64,000 bases of DNA, taken from positions 62,001 through 126,000 of the forward strand of contig CAJUCE010000006.1 in NCBI GenBank assembly GCA_910584865.1, written 5' to 3'. Origin of the DNA: an uncultured Acetatifactor sp. GTDB lineage: Bacteria; Bacillota; Clostridia; Lachnospirales; Lachnospiraceae. Both the position numbers and the translations under genes were made by a program. This document shows, in pieces, positions 17,116 through 26,261 of the stretch (the stretch's first letter is position 1; each line of letters begins with the position of its first letter). The notes beneath the pieces were generated by a model. The model was not told the origin of the DNA and did no database searches. It saw nothing but the letters and a program-made list of their open reading frames with translations.

Positions 17116-20100
17116 TCAAGTCAAATCCTTGTCGATCAGGCTGACGCTTACCAAAGTGGAGACACCCTTTTCCTGCATGGTGATTCCGTAGAGCCTGTCT
17201 ACCTGTTCCATGGTACCTCTTCGATGCGTAATAACAATAAACTGTGTGTTTTTGGTCAGCTTATGTAAATACTTTGCAAATCTCCCCACATTGGAATCGT
17301 CAAGCGCAGCCTCAATCTCATCCAGCAGGCAAAAAGGAGAGGGCTTGAGATTCTGGATGGCGAACAGAAGGGCAATGGCGGTCAGCGCCTTCTCGCCGCC
17401 GGACAGCTGCATCATATTCTGAAGCTTCTTCCCGGGGGGCTGTGCGATAATGCGGATGCCGGCCTCCAGAATATCTTCATCCGGCATCAGCTCCAGCGTT
17501 CCCTTTCCTCCGCCGAACAGTTCCTTGAAAACCTGATCGAATTCATGCCCGATTTCTGCAAATTTTTCCGTAAACTGCTTCCGCATTGCACCGTCCAGCT
17601 CCTCGATGATGCCTTCCAGCGTCTTCTCTGCCTCCACCAGATCGTCCCGCTGATTTTTCATAAAGGTAAAGCGCTCCAACAGATTCCTGTAATCCTCTAT
17701 GGCATTGACATTCACATCTCCCAGCTTCTTAATCTGGTCTTTGAGCGAGAGAATATCCTTTTTCATCGCCGGCAAATCCGTCATTTCCTCATTCCTGAGC
17801 ACTGCGGCATCGCTGAGAGTAATCTCATATTCGTCCCACATATAATTGATCTGGGATTCCAGAGATTCCTCCAGTTTCTCCTTCTGGGCATTCAGACGAT
17901 AGGTCTCCTTGTCAAGAACCGATAATTTCTCGGATAACTCTTCACGCCTGGTGAAAAATGTCTTCTGTTTTGCCGACAGTTCTTCCTTATGGTTTACAGC
18001 CTCCTTCAGTTTGCTCTCGGAAGCGTTCTGCTCCTCAAATGATGCCGCGATGGTCTTCTCGATTTCCAGAATATTGGTCTTCCTGCGCTCCATCTCCCGG
18101 CCATTCTCCGCAAGCGCTTCCAGAATCTCCGCAAGCTCCCCCTGAGACTTATTGATCTCTCCGGTGATACGTTCCACGTTGCTCTGCTTGAATCCAAGGG
18201 CCTGGCGCATCTTCTCCACCTTCAGATCCCACTCCGAGACAGCCGCTGCCGCCTCCGTTTCCAGCTTACGCTGCACCTCCAGCTCCTGAGAGAATGCCGC
18301 AATCTGTTCCTGGGTATTCTTTTCCAATTCTTCACTGGCAGTCAATTCCAGGCGGATGGATTCCTTATCCTTTTGTATCTCCAGAATCTTGTCCTCGATC
18401 TCGGTCTCTTCCGTTCGAAGAGAGGCTGCACTTTCCACTTCCTCCTCCATCCGCTCCCGCTCCTGGCCGATATTCAGTCTGGCGGTATTCTGTTCGATGG
18501 ATTTGCGCTGAATTTCATTTTTGATGGCTTCCAGGTCTACACGAAGCCTGGTCCGCCTCGCTTTGGTATTTTCGATATCCTTATTGGCGGCGTCGATGGA
18601 GCGCTGCAGCTTTTGTACGCTGCCTTCCAGTTCTTCGATCTCACGGCGCCGCCCCAGGAGATTACTGCTGTTTTTAAAGGCACCTCCGCTGATAGCGCCT
18701 CCCGGAACCAACAGCTCTCCCTCCAGTGTAACGATGCGAAGCGACTGTCTGTATTTGGCCGCCAGTTTTACGGCATTGTCCACATGGTCCACCACCACGA
18801 TACGCCCCAGCAGCGATACGGCCACATCCTTATAGCGATCGTCTATACGCACCAATGTATCTGCTGTACCGATAACGCCTTTTTCGGAAAGTACCTCCGG
18901 CGTTTTCAGCTTCTGCGGATTCCGGATACTGGTCAGCGGCAGAAAGGTGGCTCTTCCCAATTTATTGGTCTTCAGATAGGCGATCATGCGTTTTGCTGTC
19001 TCTTCCTGATCGGTTACAATATTCTGAATACTGCCTCCGAGAGCGATTTCAATGGCTGTTTCATATTTTTTATCAACCTGTATAATATCGGCTACTACAC
19101 CGATGATGCCCTTAGTGTGTTCCCGCTGCTCCATCACTCTCTTGACGCTGCCGCCATATCCTTCGTATCGCTCGGCCAGATTGGACAAAGCTTCCAGCCT
19201 GGATTTCTCCATATGATAGGCACTCTGCGTCTCCCGCAGTCCGGCGTCCTTTTGGGTCAATGCTTCCCGGAATGTACCCAGTTCCCGCTCTACGTCGGCC
19301 TCCCTCTCTTTCAGAACCCGGATTTCTTCTGTCACATTGTCGAATACGGCTTCCAGGCTTTTCAGCGTTTCTTCCCTGGCGGCTTCGTCGGATCTCAATC
19401 GCAGCAGCCTGGAATTCAGTTCGGCCCTCCGGATATTCACCTGCTCCATCATGGTATCGAGACCTCCCATTCGGGATTTGATGGTTGCGCGCTGCCCCAG
19501 TTCGGAGATGATGGTATTTTTTCCATCCTCTATATTTTTGTTCAGGTCTTCTATCTTCTGCTGGATTTCTTCCAGTTTCCGTCTCGCATCCTCCGCAAGA
19601 GATATAATTTCCTCCACTTCCGCATCCGCATTGCCTTTTTCAGACAACAATGCTTCTCTGTCCAGTTCCTTGGCGGCGATTTCTTCCTGCAGGGTGTTTC
19701 TTCTGTTGTTCAAATGCGTTTCACTGCCTCTGGCGGAATTGATCTGCTCCTTCAGGACATTCATCTCACCTTCCAGACGTCCTCTCATCAATCCTGCGTC
19801 CGTAGCAGTGGTCCGCGCCTGTTCGATCAGAGTCTCCAGATTTTCCAGTTCCTCCTGGATCCGGCCGTACTCTTCCCGGATATTCTCATAATCCGCCTTC
19901 GTCTGCGCAAGCTCCGTATTGGCGATATTGTACTTTTCTTCCGTGTTCTTTTGCTGTTCACGCAATCTGGCATTTTCCAGAAGAAATACATTCACATCCA
20001 ATGATTTCAATTCTTCTCTCTTGTTCAGATAGATCCTGGCTGTTTCGCTCTGGCGTTCCAACGGCCCCAGCTGTTTTTCCAGCTCTGACAGGATATCATT

Positions 20101-20673
20101 GACACGCACCAGATTCTGCTTCTCGTTCTCCAGCTTTGTCTGTGCCGCCGCCTTTCTTCTTTTGAACTTAACAATACCGGCAGCCTCGTCGAAAAGCTCC
20201 CTGCGTTCTTCTGGTTTGCCGCTGAGAATTTTATCTATCTGTCCCTGACCGATAATGGAATATCCTTCCTTTCCGATACCGGTATCGTAGAAGAGTTCGT
20301 TTACATCCTTCAAACGGCAGGAACTGCCATTGATCAGATATTCACTTTCTCCGGAACGGTAAATACGCCTTGCCACAGTCACCTCGTCAAAACTGGTAGC
20401 AAGCTGATGATCCGCATTGTCCAGTGTAATGGCAACATAAGCGTAACTCAAAGGTTTCCGGTTCTCCGTGCCCGAGAAAATGACATCCTGCATGCTGGCT
20501 CCCCGCAGCTGCTTTACCCGCTGTTCTCCCAATACCCAACGGACAGCATCCGCAACATTGCTTTTACCGCTGCCGTTGGGTCCTACAATCCCTGTAATTC
20601 CATTGTGAAACTGAAAATGAATCTTGTTTGCAAAGGACTTAAAGCCCTGTACCTCAATACTTTTTAAATACAT
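17116..20673 (-). CDS. smc: Chromosome partition protein SMC
   Basis: 1185 residues, normal for bacterial SMC. The N-terminal head has Walker A GPNGSGKSN (about 33). Long coiled coils flank a hinge near 520-640 (GGSIQNIVTDQEETA, GGAISGG). The C-terminal head has LSGGEKALTAIALLFA and Walker B CLLDEIEAALDD. SMC works with ScpA and ScpB, both encoded at 43-44.5 kb here, to organise and separate chromosomes. The start overlaps the end of rnc by 10 nt and has a GAGG site. Confidence 0.97.
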   Translation of the reverse strand: MYLKSIEVQGFKSFANKIHFQFHNGITGIVGPNGSGKSNVADAVRWVLGEQRVKQLRGASMQDVIFSGTENRKPLSYAYVAITLDNADHQLATSFDEVTVARRIYRSGESEYLINGSSCRLKDVNELFYDTGIGKEGYSIIGQGQIDKILSGKPEERRELFDEAAGIVKFKRRKAAAQTKLENEKQNLVRVNDILSELEKQLGPLERQSETARIYLNKREELKSLDVNVFLLENARLREQQKNTEEKYNIANTELAQTKADYENIREEYGRIQEELENLETLIEQARTTATDAGLMRGRLEGEMNVLKEQINSARGSETHLNNRRNTLQEEIAAKELDREALLSEKGNADAEVEEIISLAEDARRKLEEIQQKIEDLNKNIEDGKNTIISELGQRATIKSRMGGLDTMMEQVNIRRAELNSRLLRLRSDEAAREETLKSLEAVFDNVTEEIRVLKEREADVERELGTFREALTQKDAGLRETQSAYHMEKSRLEALSNLAERYEGYGGSVKRVMEQREHTKGIIGVVADIIQVDKKYETAIEIALGGSIQNIVTDQEETAKRMIAYLKTNKLGRATFLPLTSIRNPQKLKTPEVLSEKGVIGTADTLVRIDDRYKDVAVSLLGRIVVVDHVDNAVKLAAKYRQSLRIVTLEGELLVPGGAISGGAFKNSSNLLGRRREIEELEGSVQKLQRSIDAANKDIENTKARRTRLRVDLEAIKNEIQRKSIEQNTARLNIGQERERMEEEVESAASLRTEETEIEDKILEIQKDKESIRLELTASEELEKNTQEQIAAFSQELEVQRKLETEAAAAVSEWDLKVEKMRQALGFKQSNVERITGEINKSQGELAEILEALAENGREMERRKTNILEIEKTIAASFEEQNASESKLKEAVNHKEELSAKQKTFFTRREELSEKLSVLDKETYRLNAQKEKLEESLESQINYMWDEYEITLSDAAVLRNEEMTDLPAMKKDILSLKDQIKKLGDVNVNAIEDYRNLLERFTFMKNQRDDLVEAEKTLEGIIEELDGAMRKQFTEKFAEIGHEFDQVFKELFGGGKGTLELMPDEDILEAGIRIIAQPPGKKLQNMMQLSGGEKALTAIALLFAIQNLKPSPFCLLDEIEAALDDSNVGRFAKYLHKLTKNTQFIVITHRRGTMEQVDRLYGITMQEKGVSTLVSVSLIDKDLT

Positions 20674-21365
20674 CCTCTACCTCTCAAGAGTAACAGCGCT
20701 TCATAGGCGGCCTGTTGCTCCGCTGCTTTTTTCGTCCTCCCCACGCCGGTTCCCAACTGATTCTCCTCCATATATACGGCCACACGGAATGTCTTATCAT
20801 GCTCCGGACCGCTCTCCCCCAAAAGCTCATAGTGAAGGCTTTTCTTTAATTTGCCCTGTATCAGCTCCTGCAGATTACTCTTGCTGTCATAAAAGAGCTG
20901 CTTGTCCTCCAGATCCGACAAAATAAAACGATTAATGAATGCCTTTGCAGGCTTCATGCCTCCATCCAGATAGATCGCACCTATCACTGCCTCCATCACA
21001 TCGGATACAATGCTGTCACGGGTCCGTCCTCCGGTGCCTTCCTCTCCCCTTCCAAGCAGAATAAACCGGCCCAGATCCAGATCTCTTGCACAAAACGCAA
21101 GAGACGGTTCGCAGACCATAGAAGCGCGCAATTTAGTCAACTCGCCTTCCTGCATTGTCCTGTGCTCCTGAAAGAGGAATTCACTGGAAACCAGCTCAAG
21201 AACTGCGTCCCCCAGAAATTCCAGGCGTTCGTAATTTTTCGTTTTGCGTATTCTCTGTTCGTTGGTAAAGGAGCTGTGTGTTACGGCCTGCTTCAGCAGT
21301 GTGCGGTCATTGAACTTATAACCGATTCGCTTTTCCAGCGTTTCCAACATATCATGATTTAACAT
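20664..21365 (-). CDS. rnc: Ribonuclease III
   Basis: 233 residues. The catalytic domain has the signature ERLEFLGDAVLELVSSEFLF and the downstream acidic residues in SDVMEAVIGAIYLDGG. A double-stranded RNA-binding domain fills about 160-230 (NLQELIQGKLKKS to GVGRTKKAAEQQAAYEALL). It cleaves rRNA precursors and other double-stranded RNA. The ATG at 21365 has only a weak ribosome binding site. It is located between acpP and smc, as in Bacillus. Confidence 0.96.
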   Translation of the reverse strand: MLNHDMLETLEKRIGYKFNDRTLLKQAVTHSSFTNEQRIRKTKNYERLEFLGDAVLELVSSEFLFQEHRTMQEGELTKLRASMVCEPSLAFCARDLDLGRFILLGRGEEGTGGRTRDSIVSDVMEAVIGAIYLDGGMKPAKAFINRFILSDLEDKQLFYDSKSNLQELIQGKLKKSLHYELLGESGPEHDKTFRVAVYMEENQLGTGVGRTKKAAEQQAAYEALLLLRGRGCI

Positions 21366-21417
21366 TTTTTATCCCAGTTCCTGTTTTCCTGCAATTGCAG
21401 TTTTTATAAACACAAAT

Positions 21418-21441
21418 GAGCAGTCACACAGCAGACTGCTC
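21418..21441 (-). terminator. Possible stem-loop after acpP
   Basis: GAGCAGT and ACTGCTC pair around a 10-nt loop, 60 bp past the acpP stop. The following minus-strand bases (ATTTGTGTTTAT) are only partly T-rich, so it may attenuate rather than end transcription into rnc. Confidence 0.35.
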
Positions 21442-21500
21442 CTATCAAAATTTATGCGGCAGAACAGCTTTTTCACCCGAATGACGGCTGTACCCATCCG

Positions 21501-21728
21501 TTAAACAGCAGCCTTGATCAATTCCACTGCCTCTTCCACAGTGCTGATCTTTTCAGCCTTCTCAGCCGGAATCTCAATATCAAACTCTTCCTCAATCCCG
21601 AGAATAATCTGAAATACATCCAGAGAATCCGCCCCCAGATCGTCTACAAAAGTCGTTTCCATGGTGATTTCATCCGGATCAACGTTCAGCACCTCTGCGA
21701 TTACTTTTTTTAATTTCTCGAATTCCAT
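21501..21728 (-). CDS. acpP: Acyl carrier protein
   Basis: 75 residues, acidic. The phosphopantetheine attachment serine is Ser35 in DDLGADSLDVFQ. ACP carries growing acyl chains in fatty acid synthesis in the cytoplasm. AAAGGCGG precedes the ATG. It lies 18 bp after plsX, whose product makes acyl-phosphate from acyl-ACP, so the pairing is functional. The F after DV replaces the more usual V/E. Confidence 0.96.
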   Translation of the reverse strand: MEFEKLKKVIAEVLNVDPDEITMETTFVDDLGADSLDVFQIILGIEEEFDIEIPAEKAEKISTVEEAVELIKAAV

Positions 21729-21746
21729 AATTTTTTCCGCCTTTCT

Positions 21747-22757
21747 TTAATGATCAAGAACTACCTGTTCCTTGATTTTTTGATTTATTTTCTGCTCCTT
21801 AAATGCTATGCATTGAAGAATAGAATTCTTGATTTCATTGGCTTTGCTGCTGCCGTGCGTCTTGACTACCAGACCATTCAGACCTAAAAGAGGCGCGCCC
21901 CCGTATTCCTCTGTACTGAAGCCTTTTAAAGTCTTTTTCAATGCCGGCTTCACAAGCAGGGCGCCGATCTTGCTCCTGGTGCTGCTCATCATCCCTGCCT
22001 TGATCTTCTCCACCAAAGCGCCGCTGACTCCCTCCAGCATCTTCAGGACCACATTTCCCACAAACGCCTCGCAGACCAGAACATCTGCTCCTCCGTAGAC
22101 AATATCTCTGGCCTCTACATTGCCGATAAAATTGATCTCCGGACAATTCTGCAGGAGAGGATACGCTTCCTTTGTCAGGGCGTTTCCCTTCTCCTCTTCC
22201 ACCCCGATATTCACAAGACCCACTCTCGGATTTTTGATACCGATAACGCTCTCCATATAGACGCTTCCCATCTTGGCAAACTGCAGCAGCTGAGACGGTC
22301 TGGCATCCACATTGGCGCCGCAGTCCAGCAGGAGACTTACTCCCTTGATATTGGGAATAATTGGCGCGAGCGGAGGTCTCTCCACCCCCTTGATCCGTCC
22401 GACGATCACCTGGCCGCCTACCAATACGGCGCCTGTACTTCCCGCCGATACCAGCGCATCGCACTCTCCATTTTTTACCATGTACATGGCCTTCACAATG
22501 GAAGAATCCTTTTTCTTACGGATCGCCATCACCGGAGGCTCCCCAGTCTCGATCACTTCCTCCGCATGTACCACTTCCAGCTGCTCCGCCTTATAAGTAT
22601 ACTGGGCCAGTTCCTTTTTTATCACGCTCTCCCGACCTGTCAGAAATACTTTTACCCTGGGATCGGCATTTACCGCGTCTACAGCGCCCTTTACCACTTC
22701 CCCGGGCGCATGATCACCGCCCATTGCGTCTACAGCTACATTTACCATCTCCGTCAT
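21747..22757 (-). CDS. plsX: Phosphate acyltransferase PlsX
   Basis: 336 residues from the ATG at 22757 (MTEMVNVAVDAMGGDHAP), chosen because AAAGGA lies 6 nt upstream; an ATG 18 nt earlier has no ribosome binding site. Family motifs include AVDAMGGDHAP, ALVSAGSTGAVLVGG and EYGGAPLLGLNG. It converts acyl-ACP to acyl-phosphate for PlsY, the first step of membrane phospholipid synthesis. It is followed by acpP. A terminator separates it from rpmF, so it probably has its own promoter. Confidence 0.95.
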   Translation of the reverse strand: MTEMVNVAVDAMGGDHAPGEVVKGAVDAVNADPRVKVFLTGRESVIKKELAQYTYKAEQLEVVHAEEVIETGEPPVMAIRKKKDSSIVKAMYMVKNGECDALVSAGSTGAVLVGGQVIVGRIKGVERPPLAPIIPNIKGVSLLLDCGANVDARPSQLLQFAKMGSVYMESVIGIKNPRVGLVNIGVEEEKGNALTKEAYPLLQNCPEINFIGNVEARDIVYGGADVLVCEAFVGNVVLKMLEGVSGALVEKIKAGMMSSTRSKIGALLVKPALKKTLKGFSTEEYGGAPLLGLNGLVVKTHGSSKANEIKNSILQCIAFKEQKINQKIKEQVVLDH

Positions 22758-22854
22758 TGGATGTCCTTTCCGCAATCTGCACTGCTTTTGCTCCCATTGC
22801 TTCCCTTCCTTTAACTATAATGTAATTTCAGACAAAAAGCAAGGTTTTTTTGCA

Positions 22855-22880
22855 CAAAAAGGGCGTCCCGAAGAACGCCC
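22855..22880 (-). terminator. Rho-independent terminator after rpmF
   Basis: On the minus strand GGGCGT and ACGCCC pair around TCTTCGGG, followed by TTTTTG. It is about 70 bp after the rpmF stop and should end the yceD-rpmF transcript. Confidence 0.85.
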
Positions 22881-22947
22881 GATTCATTGTTGATACTATA
22901 AACAGATTCGTCTTCCGGCATAAATCTGTCAGACAAAAAGACATACA

Positions 22948-23127
22948 TCAATCAACACTGATAACCTGCTTCTTATTATAAGAACCGCAGGCTTTGCATA
23001 CTCTGTGGGGTACTGTCAGTGCGCCGCACTTGCTGCACTTTACCAGAGTGGGAGCGCTCATTTTCCAGTTTGCTCTCCTCTTATCCCTTCTGCTTTTGGA
23101 AGATTTATTCTTAGGACAAATAGGCAT
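22948..23127 (-). CDS. rpmF: 50S ribosomal protein L32
   Basis: 59 residues beginning MPICPKNKSSKSRRDKRRA, with the zinc-ribbon cysteines in CSKCG and CKACG. bL32 sits near the exit of the peptide tunnel. A GGAGGTG site lies just upstream. It follows yceD by 2 bp, the nearly universal pairing, and ends at a clear terminator. Confidence 0.97.
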   Translation of the reverse strand: MPICPKNKSSKSRRDKRRANWKMSAPTLVKCSKCGALTVPHRVCKACGSYNKKQVISVD

Positions 23128-23129
23128 CG

Positions 23130-23648
23130 TTACACCTCCTTTTTCTTGTTAAAGATATCTTGTATTACTGCCATACGGGGATCCGGAACAAAAGTATCGC
23201 ATCCGCAGCTCCCCTGATTCAGATCCTGACCACAAACGGGACAAATCCCCCTGCAGTCTTCTCTGCACAGGATCTTCGCAGGCCAGTTCACCAAAATCTC
23301 GTTGTGTACGAAAGTCTCTACATCAAGCTGACTTTCTTCCGTCAAGCCCAATTCGTCCGCTTCCTCATCTTCCGCCGTCATAACAGCAACAATCCTGTCA
23401 AAATGCAGATCCAATACGGTAGACATCTCTGTAAGACACCGGTCACAATTCGTCCGAAAGGTCAGCTTCACACCGCCTTCAATCCTCGCTTTACCGGGTC
23501 CGGCATTCGTAATCACCAGAGATACGCACGAAGCATCTGTCACTGCAAAGCTTCCCATCCTGCTCTCAAAACATCTCATCTCAAGAGGAATCTCTCTGGT
23601 CATCTGCATACCTTCGGATGTCAATACATTAGATAAGTTAATCAACAT
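23130..23648 (-). CDS. yceD: YceD family protein (DUF177)
   Basis: 172 residues. A beta-rich N-terminal half is followed by the family cysteine cluster LCREDCRGICPVCGQDLN, a probable metal site. YceD in bacteria and its plant homologue are linked to 23S rRNA processing. It is encoded directly before rpmF. GGAG lies before the ATG, and a consensus promoter is found 72-100 bp upstream. Confidence 0.93.
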   Translation of the reverse strand: MLINLSNVLTSEGMQMTREIPLEMRCFESRMGSFAVTDASCVSLVITNAGPGKARIEGGVKLTFRTNCDRCLTEMSTVLDLHFDRIVAVMTAEDEEADELGLTEESQLDVETFVHNEILVNWPAKILCREDCRGICPVCGQDLNQGSCGCDTFVPDPRMAVIQDIFNKKKEV

Positions 23649-23719
23649 GACGGCTCCTATGCATCACATGGGCAAGAATTACATTCACGCCGGAAATCTT
23701 TCGCTTCACATACTGCTTT

Positions 23720-23748
23720 ATTATAATGCGATGTATGAGGTTTGTCAA
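23720..23748 (-). promoter_or_regulatory. Consensus sigma-A promoter for yceD-rpmF
   Basis: On the minus strand, TTGACA (23743-23748), 17 nt, TATAAT (23720-23725): a perfect match to the consensus, upstream of a strongly expressed ribosomal gene. Confidence 0.9.
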
Positions 23749-23772
23749 CAGATTTTTCCAGATTTTTGATTT

Positions 23773-24195
23773 TTATCCGCACAAATCCTCATCTCCATAT
23801 AAGTTCAATCCGCCTTCCTGAATCGCGGCGGCAGCGGCTTCCCCGTCTGATACCTTTACGATGATGGCCTGCCTGTCTGCCGTGTACAGAGCGTACATAT
23901 ACTCGATATTCAACCCCCTTGTGCGCAGTATATGCGTCAGTTTGTACAGCTCTCCCACCTGATCGCAAAGCCGTACAGCCAGCACATCCGTGAGTTTGGC
24001 CGAGAATCCGTTTTCCCGCAGAGCCGTCTTTGCCAGTTGCGGATCCGACACTACCAGGCGCAACATACCATATTCGGTAGTGTCTGCCATACTTAAAGAT
24101 AAAATATTGATTCCATTGTTTTTCAGAACTTCCGCTGCCTGTTCCAATCTTCCTTCACGGTTTTCCATAAATACTGATAACTGTTTTACGAACAT
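23773..24195 (-). CDS. Tandem ACT domain protein
   Basis: 140 residues from the ATG at 24195, which has GAGG 7 nt upstream; an in-frame TTG at 24240 is not needed. Two ACT repeats are visible: FMENREGRLEQAAEVLKNNG and LCDQVGELYKLTHILRTRG. ACT domains bind amino acids or related ligands. This small protein is regularly encoded after phenylacetate-CoA ligase in anaerobes and may sense aromatic amino acids for the pathway. It lies 41 bp after paaK. Confidence 0.88.
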   Translation of the reverse strand: MFVKQLSVFMENREGRLEQAAEVLKNNGINILSLSMADTTEYGMLRLVVSDPQLAKTALRENGFSAKLTDVLAVRLCDQVGELYKLTHILRTRGLNIEYMYALYTADRQAIIVKVSDGEAAAAAIQEGGLNLYGDEDLCG

Positions 24196-24236
24196 GCCTT
24201 CCCTCTCTTTCTGCGAAGCCCTTTTTAAGCCCCCGC

Positions 24237-25535
24237 TCAATCGAATTTCCGATTGTCGATCACATGCACGGATTTCCCCATACTGCGTTCCAACGCCTTG
24301 GGCTCCACCAGCTTCACCTTTACCGCCAGTCCGATGGCCTGCTGAATCACATGCTCGATCTTCCTGGTCAGATTCTCCAGTTCCCTGATTTCATCGGAGA
24401 AGAATCTCTCCTCCACCTCTACCTGCACTTCCAGTGTATCCAGATTATTCACACGATCCACGATCATCAGGTAGTGAGGCGTGGTTCCACCCATTTCCAG
24501 AAGTGCTGCCTCGATCTGGGACGGGAATACATTGACACCGCGGATAATCAGCATGTCGTCGCTCCTTCCTGTGAATCTTGCGATTCTGGCCGTGGTTCTG
24601 CCGCACTCGCATGGACTGTGGTTAATGCTGGTCAGATCCTTGGTCCGATAACGGATCAGCGGAATTCCTTCCTTTGTCAATGTAGAGATCACCAGCTCGC
24701 CTGTCACACCATCCGCCACAGGCTGGAACGTTTCTCTGTCCACAATCTCCGGCAGGAAATGATCCTCATGTACATGAAGCCCCCTGTGAAGATGACAGTC
24801 CGTAGCCACCCCGGGACCCATGATCTCGCTGAGTCCGTAGATGTCATGGGCATGAATCCCCAGCATCTCCTCAATCCTGTCCCGCATCTTCTCCGTCCAG
24901 GGTTCCGCCCCGTTGAGGGACGCCTTCAGCTTAATCTGACTGCGGACACCCATTTCCTCTATAGTCTCCGCGATATGCATCAGATAGGACGGAGTACACA
25001 GAATTCCAGTCACTCCGAAATCAATCATCATATTGATCAGCTTTTTCGTGTTTCCGGTGGACATGGGTACTACTGTGGCCCCCATTTTCTCTGCGCCGTA
25101 ATGGCCGCCCAATCCTCCGGTAAACAGACCGTACCCATAGGCCACCTGGATGATATCCTCCCGTCCCAGATTTGCCATGGAAATGCACCGTGCCACGCAT
25201 TCGCTCCACACGTCGATATCGCGGCGGGTATACCCCACCACCGTGGCCTTTCCTGTGGTACCGCTTGAAGCGTGGATACGTACGATCTGGGAGTTAGGGA
25301 CTGCAAACATCCCGAAGGGATAGGTATCCCGCAAATCATCCTTGGTAGTAAAGGGAAGCTTGGTGAGGTCTTCCAGGCCCCTGATATCTCCCGGTTCCAG
25401 TCCGATTGCCTGCATCTTTTTCCGATAATAAGCTACATTATGATAGACCCGGTCTACCAGCTTCACCAGCCGCGCTCCCTGCAGCGAAAGCATCTCATCC
25501 CTGCTCATGCATTCTTTTATCTCATTCCAAATCAT
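24237..25535 (-). CDS. paaK: Phenylacetate-CoA ligase (aryl acid AMP-forming)
   Basis: 432 residues from the ATG at 25535 (MIWNEIKECMSRDEM), which has AGGAG 7 nt upstream; an upstream ATG at 25607 lacks a site. The adenylate-forming motifs are SSGTTGKATVVGYT, YGLSEIMGPG and RYRTKDLTSI. A cysteine cluster CECGRTTARI is typical of PaaK. The family activates phenylacetate or related aryl acetates with ATP and CoA. Beside the aryl-pyruvate oxidoreductase iorAB it may run in the reverse sense, recovering ATP from aryl-acetyl-CoA; that direction is inference. Confidence 0.92.
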   Translation of the reverse strand: MIWNEIKECMSRDEMLSLQGARLVKLVDRVYHNVAYYRKKMQAIGLEPGDIRGLEDLTKLPFTTKDDLRDTYPFGMFAVPNSQIVRIHASSGTTGKATVVGYTRRDIDVWSECVARCISMANLGREDIIQVAYGYGLFTGGLGGHYGAEKMGATVVPMSTGNTKKLINMMIDFGVTGILCTPSYLMHIAETIEEMGVRSQIKLKASLNGAEPWTEKMRDRIEEMLGIHAHDIYGLSEIMGPGVATDCHLHRGLHVHEDHFLPEIVDRETFQPVADGVTGELVISTLTKEGIPLIRYRTKDLTSINHSPCECGRTTARIARFTGRSDDMLIIRGVNVFPSQIEAALLEMGGTTPHYLMIVDRVNNLDTLEVQVEVEERFFSDEIRELENLTRKIEHVIQQAIGLAVKVKLVEPKALERSMGKSVHVIDNRKFD

Positions 25536-25629
25536 ACTCTTCTCCTGTTTTCCATCCGGCAGATGTACTTTCGTCTCTGCCCGGATTGTACTGTTTCCAA
25601 ATTCCATGTGGTCAACCGTTCATGCAGCG

Positions 25630-26217
25630 TTATTCATAAGAATCCGGCTCCATCAGGTATCCTGCCTCAAAGGCTTTTTTGTTGATTTCAACTGTCTTCG
25701 GCGGAACAGTGGTTTCGATCACATGCATCCACGCATCTTTCCCGAAACCCATGTATCTGGCAGCCGCACCCAGGACCACCACATTAAAAGCCTTCGGTGC
25801 GCCCATCTCCTTCGCCCGCCTGGTGGCATCCACAGCAATGGTCCTCCTGGCCGCCCGCAGCGTATTCAGTATGCCCTCGGGATATTCCGCCATCCCCGTC
25901 ACTACCGTGATCGGATCGATACGCCAGTCATTGACAATTACAACTCCTTCTTCTTTCAGGAAATGCAGATACCGGAGAGCCTCCAGCTTCTCAAAAGCAA
26001 TCAGTACATCCACGCAGCCCTCCTCCACAATCGGCTCCGCCACCTTCTCCCCATATCGAACAAAGGTCACCACGCTGCCGCCTCTCTGCGCCATGCCGTG
26101 TACCTCGGACAGTTTTACGTCAAATCCGCCGTGTACGGCAAGATTGCCCAGAATCCGGCTGGTCAGAAGCGTCCCCTGTCCGCCTACGCCTACAATCATG
26201 ATATTTTTTACGCCCAT
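25630..26217 (-). CDS. iorB: Indolepyruvate ferredoxin oxidoreductase, beta subunit
   Basis: 195 residues with the gamma-type 2-oxoacid oxidoreductase fold: MIVGVGGQGTLLTSRILG, then SEVHGMAQRGGSVVTFVRYG. With IorA it oxidatively decarboxylates aryl pyruvates (from tryptophan, phenylalanine or tyrosine) to aryl-acetyl-CoA and reduced ferredoxin. It starts 44 bp after iorA with GAGG upstream and is followed by paaK at 94 bp. Confidence 0.93.
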   Translation of the reverse strand: MGVKNIMIVGVGGQGTLLTSRILGNLAVHGGFDVKLSEVHGMAQRGGSVVTFVRYGEKVAEPIVEEGCVDVLIAFEKLEALRYLHFLKEEGVVIVNDWRIDPITVVTGMAEYPEGILNTLRAARRTIAVDATRRAKEMGAPKAFNVVVLGAAARYMGFGKDAWMHVIETTVPPKTVEINKKAFEAGYLMEPDSYE

Positions 26218-26261
26218 CTTTTATCATCCTCACATTCTGTTTCCCGCCCTGCCTTCTTTTC

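Noticed and set aside
18373..20004. Plus-strand open frame of 543 codons
   Set aside because: It is entirely antisense to smc, whose domains and motifs are complete on the other strand.
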